A stretch of 54,068 nt of DNA from Gammaproteobacteria bacterium (GTDB lineage Bacteria; Pseudomonadota; Gammaproteobacteria; Arenicellales; Poriferihabitantaceae), in contig JAUILZ010000023.1 in NCBI GenBank assembly GCA_030432755.1, positions 1-54,068 on the forward strand, in the 5' to 3' direction. The notes beneath the pieces are model-generated. The model was not told the origin of the DNA. It did not search any database and was given only the letters and a program-made list of their open reading frames with translations. Positions 1 to 11,275 of this stretch are shown here, one piece after another. Within the stretch, counting starts at the first letter, position 1; every line of letters begins with the position of its first letter. The position numbers and the translations under genes were made by a program.

Positions 1-330
1 GTTATTCATCACCGCGGACAGCGCGGCCGACACGCCGGACATGATGCCGATATGGGCGAACAGGGAACGGCCGGCATCGATCACGAAACGCGCGATGAGT
101 TCGATTGCGCCGGAATTGGAGAGCCCACGGCTGACAATCAGCACGAGCGCGATGATTACCGTGGCATTGTGTCCGAAACCCTCGAATGCGCGCTCCTGGG
201 GAACGACGCCGATGACTACCGCCACGGTGAGCGCGCCAAAGGCCACCAGGTCGTAGCGGATGCGGCCCCAGATCAGAAAGCCGAACACCAGGCCCAGGAG
301 GCTGAAAAGGAGTACCTGATCGGTGGTCAC
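1..330 (-). CDS. SLC13/DASS-type permease, N-terminal part
   Basis: Only the first 110 codons lie in the window; the gene runs off the left edge. The product begins VTTDQVLLFSLLGLVFG and has at least three hydrophobic segments, at about residues 5-20, 30-45 and 58-72. The stretch with FEGFGHNATVIIALVLI is typical of the first repeat of SLC13-like anion/citrate permeases, where FxGF-x-N-x-(A/T)-x(I/V)xI recurs. This suggests an inner-membrane ion-coupled anion or dicarboxylate carrier. The GTG start is fixed by an in-frame TAG 15 bases upstream. It follows greA by 52 bases on the same strand, so it may be read from the car-greA transcript. The substrate cannot be told from this fragment. Confidence 0.72.
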   Translation of the reverse strand, partial: MTTDQVLLFSLLGLVFGFLIWGRIRYDLVAFGALTVAVVIGVVPQERAFEGFGHNATVIIALVLIVSRGLSNSGAIELIARFVIDAGRSLFAHIGIMSGVSAALSAVMNN

Positions 331-382
331 GATCCCTGCGGCCTATGCGGTGACGCCCGCCCCCGTTACGGGGTCTGCGGAG

Positions 383-865
383 TCACTCGTAGTTGATCTC
401 CAGCACCTCGTAGGTGCGCTGGCCGCCGGGCGCGGCGAATTCCACCTCGTCGCCCTCGCCCTTGCCGAGCAGCGCCTTGCCGATGGGGGAGCCGATGGAG
501 ATGCGGCCCTGTTCGAGGTCGGCCTCGAGATTGCCAACGAGCTGGTAGCTCACCTCGGCATCCTTGTCGATGTCATACAACCGAACGAAGGCACCGAATA
601 CGACCTTGCCGGCAACGGCGATGCTGGCGGGATCGATCACCTCTGCCTTGGACAGGCTGGCCTCGAGCTCGGCGATGCGTCCCTCGATGAATCCCTGCTG
701 TTCCTTTGCGGCGTCGTACTCCGCGTTCTCGGAGAGATCTCCATGGGAACGCGCCTCCGCGATGGCGGCGATGACCTTTGGCCGTTCGACGCTCTTGAGG
801 TTCTTCAGTTCCGCGCGCAACCGGTCGGCGCCGCCGCGGGTCAATACGATTCTCTCGCTATTCAT
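383..865 (-). CDS. greA: Transcription elongation factor GreA
   Basis: This 160-residue protein rescues backtracked RNA polymerase by inserting its coiled coil into the secondary channel and stimulating transcript cleavage. The N-terminal coiled coil covers roughly residues 8-75. It carries the tip motif [10 protein letters not shown], whose acidic residues D43 and E46 correspond to the catalytic tip of E. coli GreA. A C-terminal FKBP-like domain follows, with [17 protein letters not shown] near residues 124-140. Length and domain order are standard. It lies 84 bases downstream of carB on the same strand, the same order as in pseudomonads, so it is probably transcribed with carAB as well as from any promoter of its own. 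Confidence 0.97.
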   Translation of the reverse strand: MNSERIVLTRGGADRLRAELKNLKSVERPKVIAAIAEARSHGDLSENAEYDAAKEQQGFIEGRIAELEASLSKAEVIDPASIAVAGKVVFGAFVRLYDIDKDAEVSYQLVGNLEADLEQGRISIGSPIGKALLGKGEGDEVEFAAPGGQRTYEVLEINYE

Positions 866-949
866 GCCATGCCTTCACGGGCTCTTCCAGGCCCTGTTCC
901 GCATCCCGTGTCTATTGCCGTCAGACAACGGCTCCACGCGTCCGCGCGT

Positions 950-4173
<3,224 letters not shown>

Positions 4174-4177
<4 letters not shown>

Positions 4178-5325
4178 GCCGCACCTCCGCGACGGGCTTC
4201 CATCATCGAGATAAACCGGTCGAACAACGGGTGTATGTCCTTCGGACCCGGGCTCGCCTCCGGGTGGCCCTGGAAGGAATAGGCCGGGTGGTCGAGACGC
4301 TCGATGCCCTGCACCGTGCCGTCGAACAGCGAGCGATGGGTGACGCGCACGGTATCCGGCAGGCTGGATTCGTCCACCGTGAAGCCATGGTTCTGGCTGG
4401 TGATCAGCACCCGGCCGCTGTCGATGTCCTGCACCGGGTGATTGGCGCCGTGATGGCCGAACTTCATCTTCTCCGTGCGCGCGCCGCTGGCGAGGGCGAG
4501 CAACTGGTGACCGAGGCAGATGCCGAATACCGGTATGCCCCTCTCGATCACCTCGCGGATGGCGCGTATGGCGTAGTCGCAGGGTTCCGGGTCGCCGGGA
4601 CCATTGGAGAGGAACACCCCGTCCGGGCTGTCGGCGAGGATTTCAGTGGACGGACTCTCCGCCGGCATCACGCGGATGTCGCAGCCGCGATCCGCGAGCA
4701 GGCGCAGGATGTTGCGCTTGATTCCGTAGTCGCAGGCGACCACGCGAAAGGGCTTGCCCGGGGCCGCGGTGTACCCGGTCTCGAGATCCCAGCTCCCATC
4801 GGCTTTGCCGGTGTTCCAGCGATACGCCTCGGCGGTGGTGACCTCGCGTGCGAGATCCATGCCACCGAGTCCGGGAAAGGCGCGCGCCTTTTCCAGCGCC
4901 GCGTCGGCGTCTGGCGCATCGCCGGCCACGAGGCAGCCGGCCTGGGCGCCTTTCGTGCGCAGGATGCGGGTCAGGCGGCGGGTATCGATGTCGCTGATGG
5001 CGACGACGCCGCGGCGGGCGAGATAGTCCGGCAGGGATTCCGCGGCGCGCCAGCTGGAATGCGCCTTCGGCAGGCTGCGGATCACGAGGCCGGCGTTGAA
5101 GACGCGTTCCGATTCCTCGTCCTCGCCGTTGGCGCCGACATTGCCGATATGGGGATAGGTCAGGGTGACGATCTGGCTCGCGTAGGAGGGATCGGTGAGG
5201 ATCTCCTGGTAGCCGGTCATGGACGTATTGAACACCACCTCGCCGACGCTGACGCCTTCGGCGCCGATGGAACGGCCGCGGAACACGCTTCCGTCTTCCA
5301 GGACCAGCAACGCGCTATGACTCAA
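4174..5325 (-). CDS. carA: Carbamoyl-phosphate synthase small subunit
   Basis: This is the glutamine amidotransferase subunit, which releases ammonia from glutamine and channels it to CarB. The N-terminal CarA domain contains [17 protein letters not shown]. The class I amidotransferase domain has the nucleophile in GICLGHQ and the His/Glu pair in [12 protein letters not shown] chose the TTG start at 5325 because GGAGAG lies four bases before it, it gives 383 residues, and it puts the catalytic cysteine at 270, against 269 in E. coli. An ATG at 5379, in frame, would add 18 residues (MPPDLKQ...) but has no Shine-Dalgarno and sits directly behind a terminator hairpin. The stop overlaps the carB start. 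See the promoter and attenuator entries upstream. Confidence 0.95.
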
Positions 5326-5389
5326 ACCACTCTCCAGGCCGTACTCCGGGCCAACATATTGTTTCAGGTCGGGTGGCATTCGCGCGCCC

Positions 5390-5423
5390 AAAAAAAGGGA
5401 GAAACCCTGGGGTTTCTCCCTTT
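5390..5423 (-). terminator. Intrinsic terminator hairpin in the carA leader (probable attenuator)
   Basis: On the minus strand a perfect 10-bp stem (GGGAGAAACC with GGTTTCTCCC, extended by AAA/TTT) closes a CCAG tetraloop and runs straight into seven Ts. It lies downstream of the only good promoter for carA (5485-5513) and upstream of both possible carA starts. Transcripts entering carAB must therefore read through it. That position suits an attenuator controlled by pyrimidines or arginine better than a simple end for dapB. The structure is seen directly; the regulatory role is inferred. Confidence 0.85.
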
Positions 5424-5484
5424 CGGGACTACTGACGTGCTGTCGTTCGCTAGCCTCGGGCCACACCACCGCTTGTTGGCGCGG

Positions 5485-5513
5485 ATTGTACCTTTCCGGG
5501 GTGGTCGATTCAA
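5485..5513 (-). promoter_or_regulatory. Sigma-70-type promoter for carAB
   Basis: On the minus strand TTGAAT (5508-5513) and TACAAT (5485-5490) are separated by exactly 17 bases, close to the sigma-70 consensus. The -35 box overlaps the dapB stop codon. Transcription would start near 5478, giving a leader of about 150 bases before the TTG start of carA that includes the terminator hairpin. Confidence 0.7.
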
Positions 5514-6310
5514 CGAAGTTCCAGCACGTCACGCATGTCGTAGCAGCCCGCGGGGCGCTGCGCCAGCCATTTCGCCGCGCGCAGCGCGCCGCTGGCGAAT
5601 ATGCGCCGGTCGGTGGCGCGATGGGTAATCTCGAGTCGCTCGCTCTCGCCGATGAACATGACGCTGTGCTCACCGGCGATGTCGCCGCCGCGGATGGTGG
5701 AGAAGCCGATGCTGCCGGGACGCCGCGCCCCGGTATGGCCCTCGCGCTGAAACACGCCGTCGGTGGCGAGATCCCGGCCAAGCGTGCGCGCGATGGTCTC
5801 TCCCAGGAGCAGCGCTGTACCGGAGGGCGCATCCACCTTGTGACGGTGATGAGCCTCGATCACTTCGATGTCGGTAGATTCACCGATCACGCGCGCCGCG
5901 ATCTCCAGCAGCGCGACGCAGAGATTGACGCCCACGCTGGTGTTGGCCGCGAGCACCACCGGGATCTGTTCACCGGCGGCATGAATCTCCTCTCGCTCGG
6001 CGGCAGAAAGCCCGGTGGTCCCGATCATGATCGCCCTGCCCTGTTCGCGGCAGAGCGCGAGATGCGCCATGGTGGCCGCGGGGGTGGTGAATTCCACCAT
6101 CACGTCGAAGTCCTCCGCGTCGGCAGTGGTTGCAACGGCGACATCGAGCGGATCGGTCCCCGCCAGGGTTCCCGCGTCCATTCCGAGCGAGCTGCTTTGC
6201 GGATGTTCCAGCGCGGCGCCTATGGCCAGTTCCGGATCCGCGGCGGCGAGGCGGATGATGGCCTGCCCCATGCGTCCCGATGCCCCGGATACGGCAATTC
6301 TGGTGGTCAT
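5510..6310 (-). CDS. dapB: 4-hydroxy-tetrahydrodipicolinate reductase
   Basis: This 266-residue enzyme performs the NAD(P)H-dependent reduction in the diaminopimelate/lysine pathway, supplying peptidoglycan and lysine. The Rossmann nucleotide loop is [12 protein letters not shown] near residues 6-17. The family signature [16 protein letters not shown] (around residues 155-170) holds the catalytic His pair and the substrate-binding Lys. Length is normal (E. coli 273). In related genomes dapB sits between dnaJ and carA. Here carA is conserved on one side, but the exopolysaccharide operon replaces dnaJ on the other, 51 bases upstream. Confidence 0.97.
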   Translation of the reverse strand: MTTRIAVSGASGRMGQAIIRLAAADPELAIGAALEHPQSSSLGMDAGTLAGTDPLDVAVATTADAEDFDVMVEFTTPAATMAHLALCREQGRAIMIGTTGLSAAEREEIHAAGEQIPVVLAANTSVGVNLCVALLEIAARVIGESTDIEVIEAHHRHKVDAPSGTALLLGETIARTLGRDLATDGVFQREGHTGARRPGSIGFSTIRGGDIAGEHSVMFIGESERLEITHRATDRRIFASGALRAAKWLAQRPAGCYDMRDVLELR

Positions 6311-6361
6311 GCGATTCGGTCGTAGAGATGTCCGCCGGATTATACCGGCGCCCCGCCCGCG

Positions 6362-7078
6362 TCAGGTGCGGCGCACGACCTTCTTCAGTGGCGAGAGGTT
6401 GATCTCGTCGATGACGGCGTGCGCGGGCGCATCGAGTATCAGCAGCACCGCGTCGGCGACGTCCTCCACCGTTAGATGGTTGGCGTCGTCCTCCCCCGGG
6501 GCGAAGTCGAGATGGTCGTAGAACGCGCTTTCCACCATGCCGGGATTGACGATGCCGACGCGCACGCCACTTGTCGAGCATTCCTCGCGCAACGCCTGGG
6601 CGGCGCCGCGCAGGGCGAACTTGGTGGCGCAATAGACCACGCCGCGGCGCGCGCCGCGCAGCGCCGCTTCTGATCCCATCAACACCAGCACACCGCGTCC
6701 CGCGCGCTTCATCCCCGGCAAAAGCAGGCGGGCAACCATCAGCGTGGATGTCAGGTTCAGGTCCACCAGCTCCCGGATCCGCGCCGCGCTGAACTGCTCC
6801 AGTGCGCCAAAATCCCCGCGCCCGTGACAGAACACCACGCCATCCGGCGACGGGCCATCGGCCAGCGGCGCCAGGATCGCTTCCAGCCTGTCGAGGTTGG
6901 AGAGGTCGCAGCGCAGTGAACGGACGTTTTCCGTGTCCCCGGCATATTCCCGCCGGGCGATCGTGGTGACGGCATGGCCCGCCCCTGCCAGCCGCCCCGC
7001 CACCGCCGCGCCGATGCCGGAACTGCCGCCCGTGACGATGTAGTGACGCGCGCCGCCTCCTGATCGTGCTGCCGTCAC
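6362..7078 (-). CDS. Short-chain dehydrogenase/reductase, last gene of the EPS operon
   Basis: This 238-residue classical SDR has the cofactor motif TGGSSGIG at residues 16-23, a catalytic serine region (LMGSEAA near 136), and YCATK with Tyr149 and Lys153. The GTG start overlaps the TGA of the upstream sugar-phosphate transferase gene as GTGA and is preceded by GAGGAA. It is therefore translated as the last member of the exopolysaccharide chain. The substrate is unknown; modification of a sugar nucleotide is possible from the context, but generic SDRs cannot be assigned by sequence. The NDK-type motif usual after strand 4 is replaced by FCHGRGD, a minor deviation. No terminator was seen between it and dapB. 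Confidence 0.85.
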   Translation of the reverse strand: MTAARSGGGARHYIVTGGSSGIGAAVAGRLAGAGHAVTTIARREYAGDTENVRSLRCDLSNLDRLEAILAPLADGPSPDGVVFCHGRGDFGALEQFSAARIRELVDLNLTSTLMVARLLLPGMKRAGRGVLVLMGSEAALRGARRGVVYCATKFALRGAAQALREECSTSGVRVGIVNPGMVESAFYDHLDFAPGEDDANHLTVEDVADAVLLILDAPAHAVIDEINLSPLKKVVRRT

Positions 7079-8115
7079 GCCCGTTCCTCGGGCGGCGCGC
7101 GCCGCTCGCCCCATTCCATGAGTACGAGATAGAGACCGAACAGCCCCATGAAACCATAGAACAGGTGATGCTCGGCAATTCCAAGGCGCCAACCTGCGAT
7201 GCCGATCACTGCCAGCAGCGCGGCGATACCGACCATGGCGGCCAGTGTCGCGTTGACGCCGAACCCGAGCCGCTGCAACAGGTGGTGGGTATGACGCCAG
7301 TCGGCATCGAATGGCGACCCGCCGTTGAGCGGACGCCGCAGGAGGACGCCCACCGCGTCGTACAGCGGCAGCGCCAGCAGCCACAATGCCACTACCGGCG
7401 GAAAGGCGGCGCCTGCGCCCTGGCTATGGCCAATCAGCATCCAGGCCAGCACCAGCCCCAGCATCATGCTGCCCGCGTCGCCCATGAACACGCGCGCCTT
7501 CGGGCATCCGGGAAGACGCATGTTGTAGGCGAGAAAACCGGTAAGGGCGCCCGCGGTGACGAGGATCAGCGCCATGCCCGACGCGCCGGCCTGGTCCAGC
7601 AACCACGCCCCGGCCACGAGGCAGACCATGGCGAGGCCGCCGGACAGGCCGTCCATGCCGTCCACCATGTTGATCGCGTTGATCACGCCGACGCCGGCGA
7701 ACACCGTCAGGAAGGCACTCCAGGCGCCGAGACCGGCAAGTTCGGTACTGAACACGTGGCCGAGATCGACGAGTCGTACGCCGTCCAGCCACATCATCGA
7801 CAGCATGGCGCCGATCTGAAAAACGAAACGCACCCAGTAGGGCAACGCAAAGCGGTCGTCGAGGATTCCCACGGCGAGTAGTAGCAGGAGCCCGAGCGCA
7901 AGTCCCGACCCCGCGCTGATGCCAAGCGCCACTACCGCCAGCATCGCCGACAGCCCCATGGCAATGCCGCCACTCAACGGCACCTGCCCCTCGTGCCGGC
8001 GGTGCGCGCCGGGAGCAGCCACCAGTCCCCAGCGGCGCGCCAGGGGAAAGGACAGCGGCACCAGCAGGAGTCCGAGCAGCGCGGAAAGCGCGAAGGCTGG
8101 AAGCGCGGCGCTCAC
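7075..8115 (-). CDS. Polyprenyl-phosphate sugar-1-phosphate transferase (WecA/MraY family)
   Basis: This 346-residue polytopic inner-membrane enzyme should transfer a HexNAc-1-phosphate from its UDP sugar onto undecaprenyl phosphate, the first step in repeat-unit assembly. The family motifs occur in order: ILDD (D86, D87), NAINMVDGMDGLSGG (D152, D155), VFMGDAGS (D213) and HTHHLLQRLG (H275-H278). About ten hydrophobic segments are visible. The GTG start overlaps the carbamoyltransferase stop as GTGA. Because the only priming enzyme in this operon is of the GPT superfamily rather than the WbaP/PglC type, the first sugar is probably GlcNAc or a similar HexNAc. The exact donor is inference. It is not mraY itself, which would lie in the mur cluster. 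Confidence 0.9.
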   Translation of the reverse strand: MSAALPAFALSALLGLLLVPLSFPLARRWGLVAAPGAHRRHEGQVPLSGGIAMGLSAMLAVVALGISAGSGLALGLLLLLAVGILDDRFALPYWVRFVFQIGAMLSMMWLDGVRLVDLGHVFSTELAGLGAWSAFLTVFAGVGVINAINMVDGMDGLSGGLAMVCLVAGAWLLDQAGASGMALILVTAGALTGFLAYNMRLPGCPKARVFMGDAGSMMLGLVLAWMLIGHSQGAGAAFPPVVALWLLALPLYDAVGVLLRRPLNGGSPFDADWRHTHHLLQRLGFGVNATLAAMVGIAALLAVIGIAGWRLGIAEHHLFYGFMGLFGLYLVLMEWGERRAPPEERA

Positions 8116-9866
8116 GACGGATTTCTCCGGATGACGTGATTGCCCAGGACCAGCAGGTCCATGCGGGTGCGAAGGAAACAGTCCAGCGCCTCGGAAGGTT
8201 GGCAGACGATGGGCTCGTTTTCGTTGAACGAGGTATTGAGCAGCAGCGGCACCCCGGTGCGCTCGTGGAAGCGCGAGATCAGCCGGTGGTAGAGCGGATT
8301 CTGCTCCCGGCAAACGGTCTGCAGCCGGCCGCTGCCGTCCACGTGCGTGACCGCGGGGATCGTGGCGCGCCGCTCGGCGCGGATTGGATAGACTTTCTGC
8401 ATGTAAGGTACATCGTCGTCGGTCTCGAACCAGTCAGCCACGTGCTCGCGCAGGATGGAGGGCGCGAACGGGCGGAATGATTCGCGCCGCTTGATCTTGA
8501 GATTGAGAATTTCCTGCATGTCGGTGCGCCGGGGATCTCCGAGTATCGAACGGTTGCCGAGCGCCCGAGCCCCCCATTCCATTCGCCCCTGGAACCACCC
8601 AGCCACGCCGCCCTCCTCCAGCACCGTCAGCACGGTATCCAGTAGCTCCGGCTGCGCGAGGACGTCCACCCGGCAGCCGGCCCGAGCCAGGGCATCACGT
8701 TGCCGATCGATCAACTCAGCGATGTCGGCATCGTGGTATGACGGCCCGAGATAGGCGTTCGGCATTGGCTCGGGATGCACCGCGCCGAGGCGTCGGCTTA
8801 TCTCCAGCGCGGCCCCGAGGGCGCCGCCGGCATCGCCCGCGGCCGGTTGCACGTAGACACTGCGAAACGGAGTCTCGCTCCTGATCCTCCCGTTGGCAAC
8901 GGAGTTCTGCGCGCAGCCACCGGCGAGGGCAAGCTGGTCACAGGGATCCCTCTCATGGAGCGCATTCAGCAGGTGAAAGAACGCCATCTCGTAGATGCGT
9001 TGTACGCTCGCCGCGAGATCCTTGTGCCGACCGGTTATCTCGGAACCCGGAGTCCTCGCCTGGCCCAGCCATTGCTCCAGTCGGCCGGAGAACAGTGGCG
9101 CAAATTCGGGCGTGCCATTGTCGAAGGAAAACGTGATCGCATCCCGGTGATGGCGGAAGTAATCCGTATCGAGAGCGAACCCGCCTCCGGGCAGCAGGGT
9201 CACGAGACGCATCAGGTCTTCCACCATGGCAGGCTCGCCGTAAGAAGCGAGACCCATGACCTTGTACTCGTCTCCATAAGCCGGGAAACCCAGGTACTGG
9301 GTCATGGCCTGGTAGAACACGCCGAGCGAATGCGGGAAGTACACCTGCCCTCCCGTGACCAGCGCACCGCCCTGACCGCCCCGCTGCCTGGCCCAGGCCG
9401 CGCTGGCAAAGTCTCCGAAGCCATCGACGGACACCAGCCAGGCATCGTCGAAGCCCGCGGGATGACGCGCCGATGCGAGGTGGCAGAGATGATGTTCCAC
9501 CGGATGAACCCGCAATGCGGCGGGATCGAGGCCGAACGATTCCGCGACCTCTTCCCGCGCTCCACGTCGACGTCGGCGATTCCCGAGTCGCGACAGCACC
9601 AGGCCTGGCCGCGCGGCGCCGCGAGCCAGGTAAGCCAGCTTGCGCCAGCGATGGGCCGCGCCGTCGCTGTTGATCGCCCAGTGCGTCACCGCGCCGGCCT
9701 CGACGCCGGCAATGGCGAGGCAGCTCCGGATGGCTTCCAGTGGAAACCCCGCCCAGTGCTTGACCCGGCGGAACCGCTCCTCCTCCACCGCGGCCACCAC
9801 GCGGCCATCCACCGCCAGGGCGGCCGAAGCGTCGCCGTGCCAGGCATTGAGACCCATGACGATCAT
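8112..9866 (-). CDS. NodU/CmcH-type carbamoyltransferase
   Basis: This 584-residue enzyme of the NodU/CmcH/TobZ family transfers carbamoyl from carbamoyl phosphate, via a carbamoyl-adenylate, to a hydroxyl group. In this context the acceptor is probably a sugar of the exopolysaccharide. The Kae1-like N-terminal domain starts MGLNAWHGDASAAL and has the metal site VEHHLCHLASA near residue 125. The C-terminal domain carries GRMEWGARALGNRSIL, RRESFRPFAPSIL and LNTSFNENEPIV. Length is typical. The carAB genes for its co-substrate lie about 3 kb downstream on the same strand. That may be chance, but it is noted in the findings. An alternative start is the internal ATG at 9857. Confidence 0.93.
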   Translation of the reverse strand: MIVMGLNAWHGDASAALAVDGRVVAAVEEERFRRVKHWAGFPLEAIRSCLAIAGVEAGAVTHWAINSDGAAHRWRKLAYLARGAARPGLVLSRLGNRRRRRGAREEVAESFGLDPAALRVHPVEHHLCHLASARHPAGFDDAWLVSVDGFGDFASAAWARQRGGQGGALVTGGQVYFPHSLGVFYQAMTQYLGFPAYGDEYKVMGLASYGEPAMVEDLMRLVTLLPGGGFALDTDYFRHHRDAITFSFDNGTPEFAPLFSGRLEQWLGQARTPGSEITGRHKDLAASVQRIYEMAFFHLLNALHERDPCDQLALAGGCAQNSVANGRIRSETPFRSVYVQPAAGDAGGALGAALEISRRLGAVHPEPMPNAYLGPSYHDADIAELIDRQRDALARAGCRVDVLAQPELLDTVLTVLEEGGVAGWFQGRMEWGARALGNRSILGDPRRTDMQEILNLKIKRRESFRPFAPSILREHVADWFETDDDVPYMQKVYPIRAERRATIPAVTHVDGSGRLQTVCREQNPLYHRLISRFHERTGVPLLLNTSFNENEPIVCQPSEALDCFLRTRMDLLVLGNHVIRRNPS

Positions 9867-9883
9867 TTCGTAGTCACCATGAA

Positions 9884-11275
9884 TCAGCCCGCCACCACGA
9901 CCTGCCTGCGGCGTGGGCGCACGAGCACCGGCCCCGAGGCGATGATGCCGGTAAACAACCCGAGCAGGATCAGCACCATGGGGTCGCTGAAAACCTGGGA
10001 AGCCACGGTGAAATGCGCCAGGTTCGCCAGCAGGATGCCGATCATCCCGTAGCAGATATAGCCGTAGGTCCCTCCACGCGCGGAGAGGTAGCGCATGACC
10101 CGCAACAGGTACAGGGCAAACGCAACGATGACGCCGAGCACCACCAGCAGACCGGCGAGGCCCAGTTCGGTGACCAGCCTGCCGAGGCCGCCTTCCGCTT
10201 CGTAGTGGCTGCCAATGTCCCGGCTGTCAGTGTATCGTGAGCCCTGCCCCGCGATCCCGGCACCCAGGCCGATCAGGCCATGTTTTTTTACGGCTGAGAT
10301 CACCGCACTGATTCCAAACAGGCGGCCGCGTTCCGCGACATCTCCGAAGACACTGCTGGCTCGTTCCACATAAAGGTCATAGGCGCCTGTCTGGGCTTCA
10401 TTGTCGTAGTACTCGTGCGCGGCAATCCAGAAGGCGGTCACCCCCAACAGCACCACCACGATTGCTACCCGCAAAGACCGGCGATAGTAGACGGTAATGA
10501 GGAACCAGTAGCAGGTCAGGAAGATCACCGCGGAGACGATCAGCTTGCGCCGTCCCGTGAGAATGCCCGCCGCGATCAGAAACACGATTCCCAGCACGCA
10601 TAGCACGCGCGCGCTGACATAACGGGTTCGGGTAGCCAGGATGAGGAGAAAACAGGATCCAAGTACGACGTGCCAGGCGGCTATTTCCGATGAGCGGAAG
10701 AACCCGGAATAGCCCTTCAGCACGGTGCCCACATCATATATCTTCAGCCCTTCGCCCACTTCCCCCAGGGCGCGCCACGAAACCCCGAAATACTCGAGGT
10801 AGATCCCCGCGGTGAACGCGATACAGATGATGCTGTAGAAGAACATTAAACGCACCACGCCGTCCTCGCCCACCCGGCAGGCAAAGTAGAAACCGGTAAG
10901 GATCGCCAGGATCGGCATGAAATAGGTCAGCATGCCGAGAGCCACCACGGTCAGGCTCCTGGAATTGTAGTAGGCCAGCACGAGCTGCATAAGCACCACC
11001 GCGATCAGCAGGATCAGACCGTTGGCCACTGCCGGCCGCCAACCCGGAACGCGGGTGACATCGAATCGGTAGCGCCTGATCACCAGGCCGGCGAGCACGG
11101 CGACAAATACCACCGCGCACAGGACCACCATGTACGGCGGCTCCTCCGGCACCAGCTTGCGCAGCGGATCCTGAAAAAATCCGACAAGGATGCACAGCCA
11201 GACACCAAGCTGCCAGCGCTGCAGGGCAACCAGGCAGCACGCCGCAACCATTGCCAATACGAGAAACTCCGTCAT
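9884..11275 (-). CDS. Polytopic membrane protein, O-antigen polymerase-like
   Basis: This 463-residue protein has roughly 11-12 hydrophobic segments and a large loop around residues 280-345 containing ERASSVFGDVAERGRLFG and GLIGLGAGIAGQGSRY. The pattern of many transmembrane helices with one big periplasmic loop near the C-terminus is that of Wzy polymerases and WaaL-type ligases. No invariant motif lets me choose between them. It could join repeat units or attach the finished chain to an acceptor. Its ATG overlaps the stop of the next gene upstream (ATGA), and it ends 17 bases before the carbamoyltransferase gene. It is the first of two such proteins encoded side by side. Confidence 0.7.
   Translation of the reverse strand: MTEFLVLAMVAACCLVALQRWQLGVWLCILVGFFQDPLRKLVPEEPPYMVVLCAVVFVAVLAGLVIRRYRFDVTRVPGWRPAVANGLILLIAVVLMQLVLAYYNSRSLTVVALGMLTYFMPILAILTGFYFACRVGEDGVVRLMFFYSIICIAFTAGIYLEYFGVSWRALGEVGEGLKIYDVGTVLKGYSGFFRSSEIAAWHVVLGSCFLLILATRTRYVSARVLCVLGIVFLIAAGILTGRRKLIVSAVIFLTCYWFLITVYYRRSLRVAIVVVLLGVTAFWIAAHEYYDNEAQTGAYDLYVERASSVFGDVAERGRLFGISAVISAVKKHGLIGLGAGIAGQGSRYTDSRDIGSHYEAEGGLGRLVTELGLAGLLVVLGVIVAFALYLLRVMRYLSARGGTYGYICYGMIGILLANLAHFTVASQVFSDPMVLILLGLFTGIIASGPVLVRPRRRQVVVAG

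Noticed and set aside
361..373. CCCCGTTACGGGG as a terminator between greA and the permease
   Set aside because: The stem is only five bases and there is no T run.
5326..5832. Long N-terminal extension of CarA back to 5832
   Set aside because: The extra codons overlap dapB out of frame and have no similarity in character to CarA; the family starts at the [10 protein letters not shown] region.
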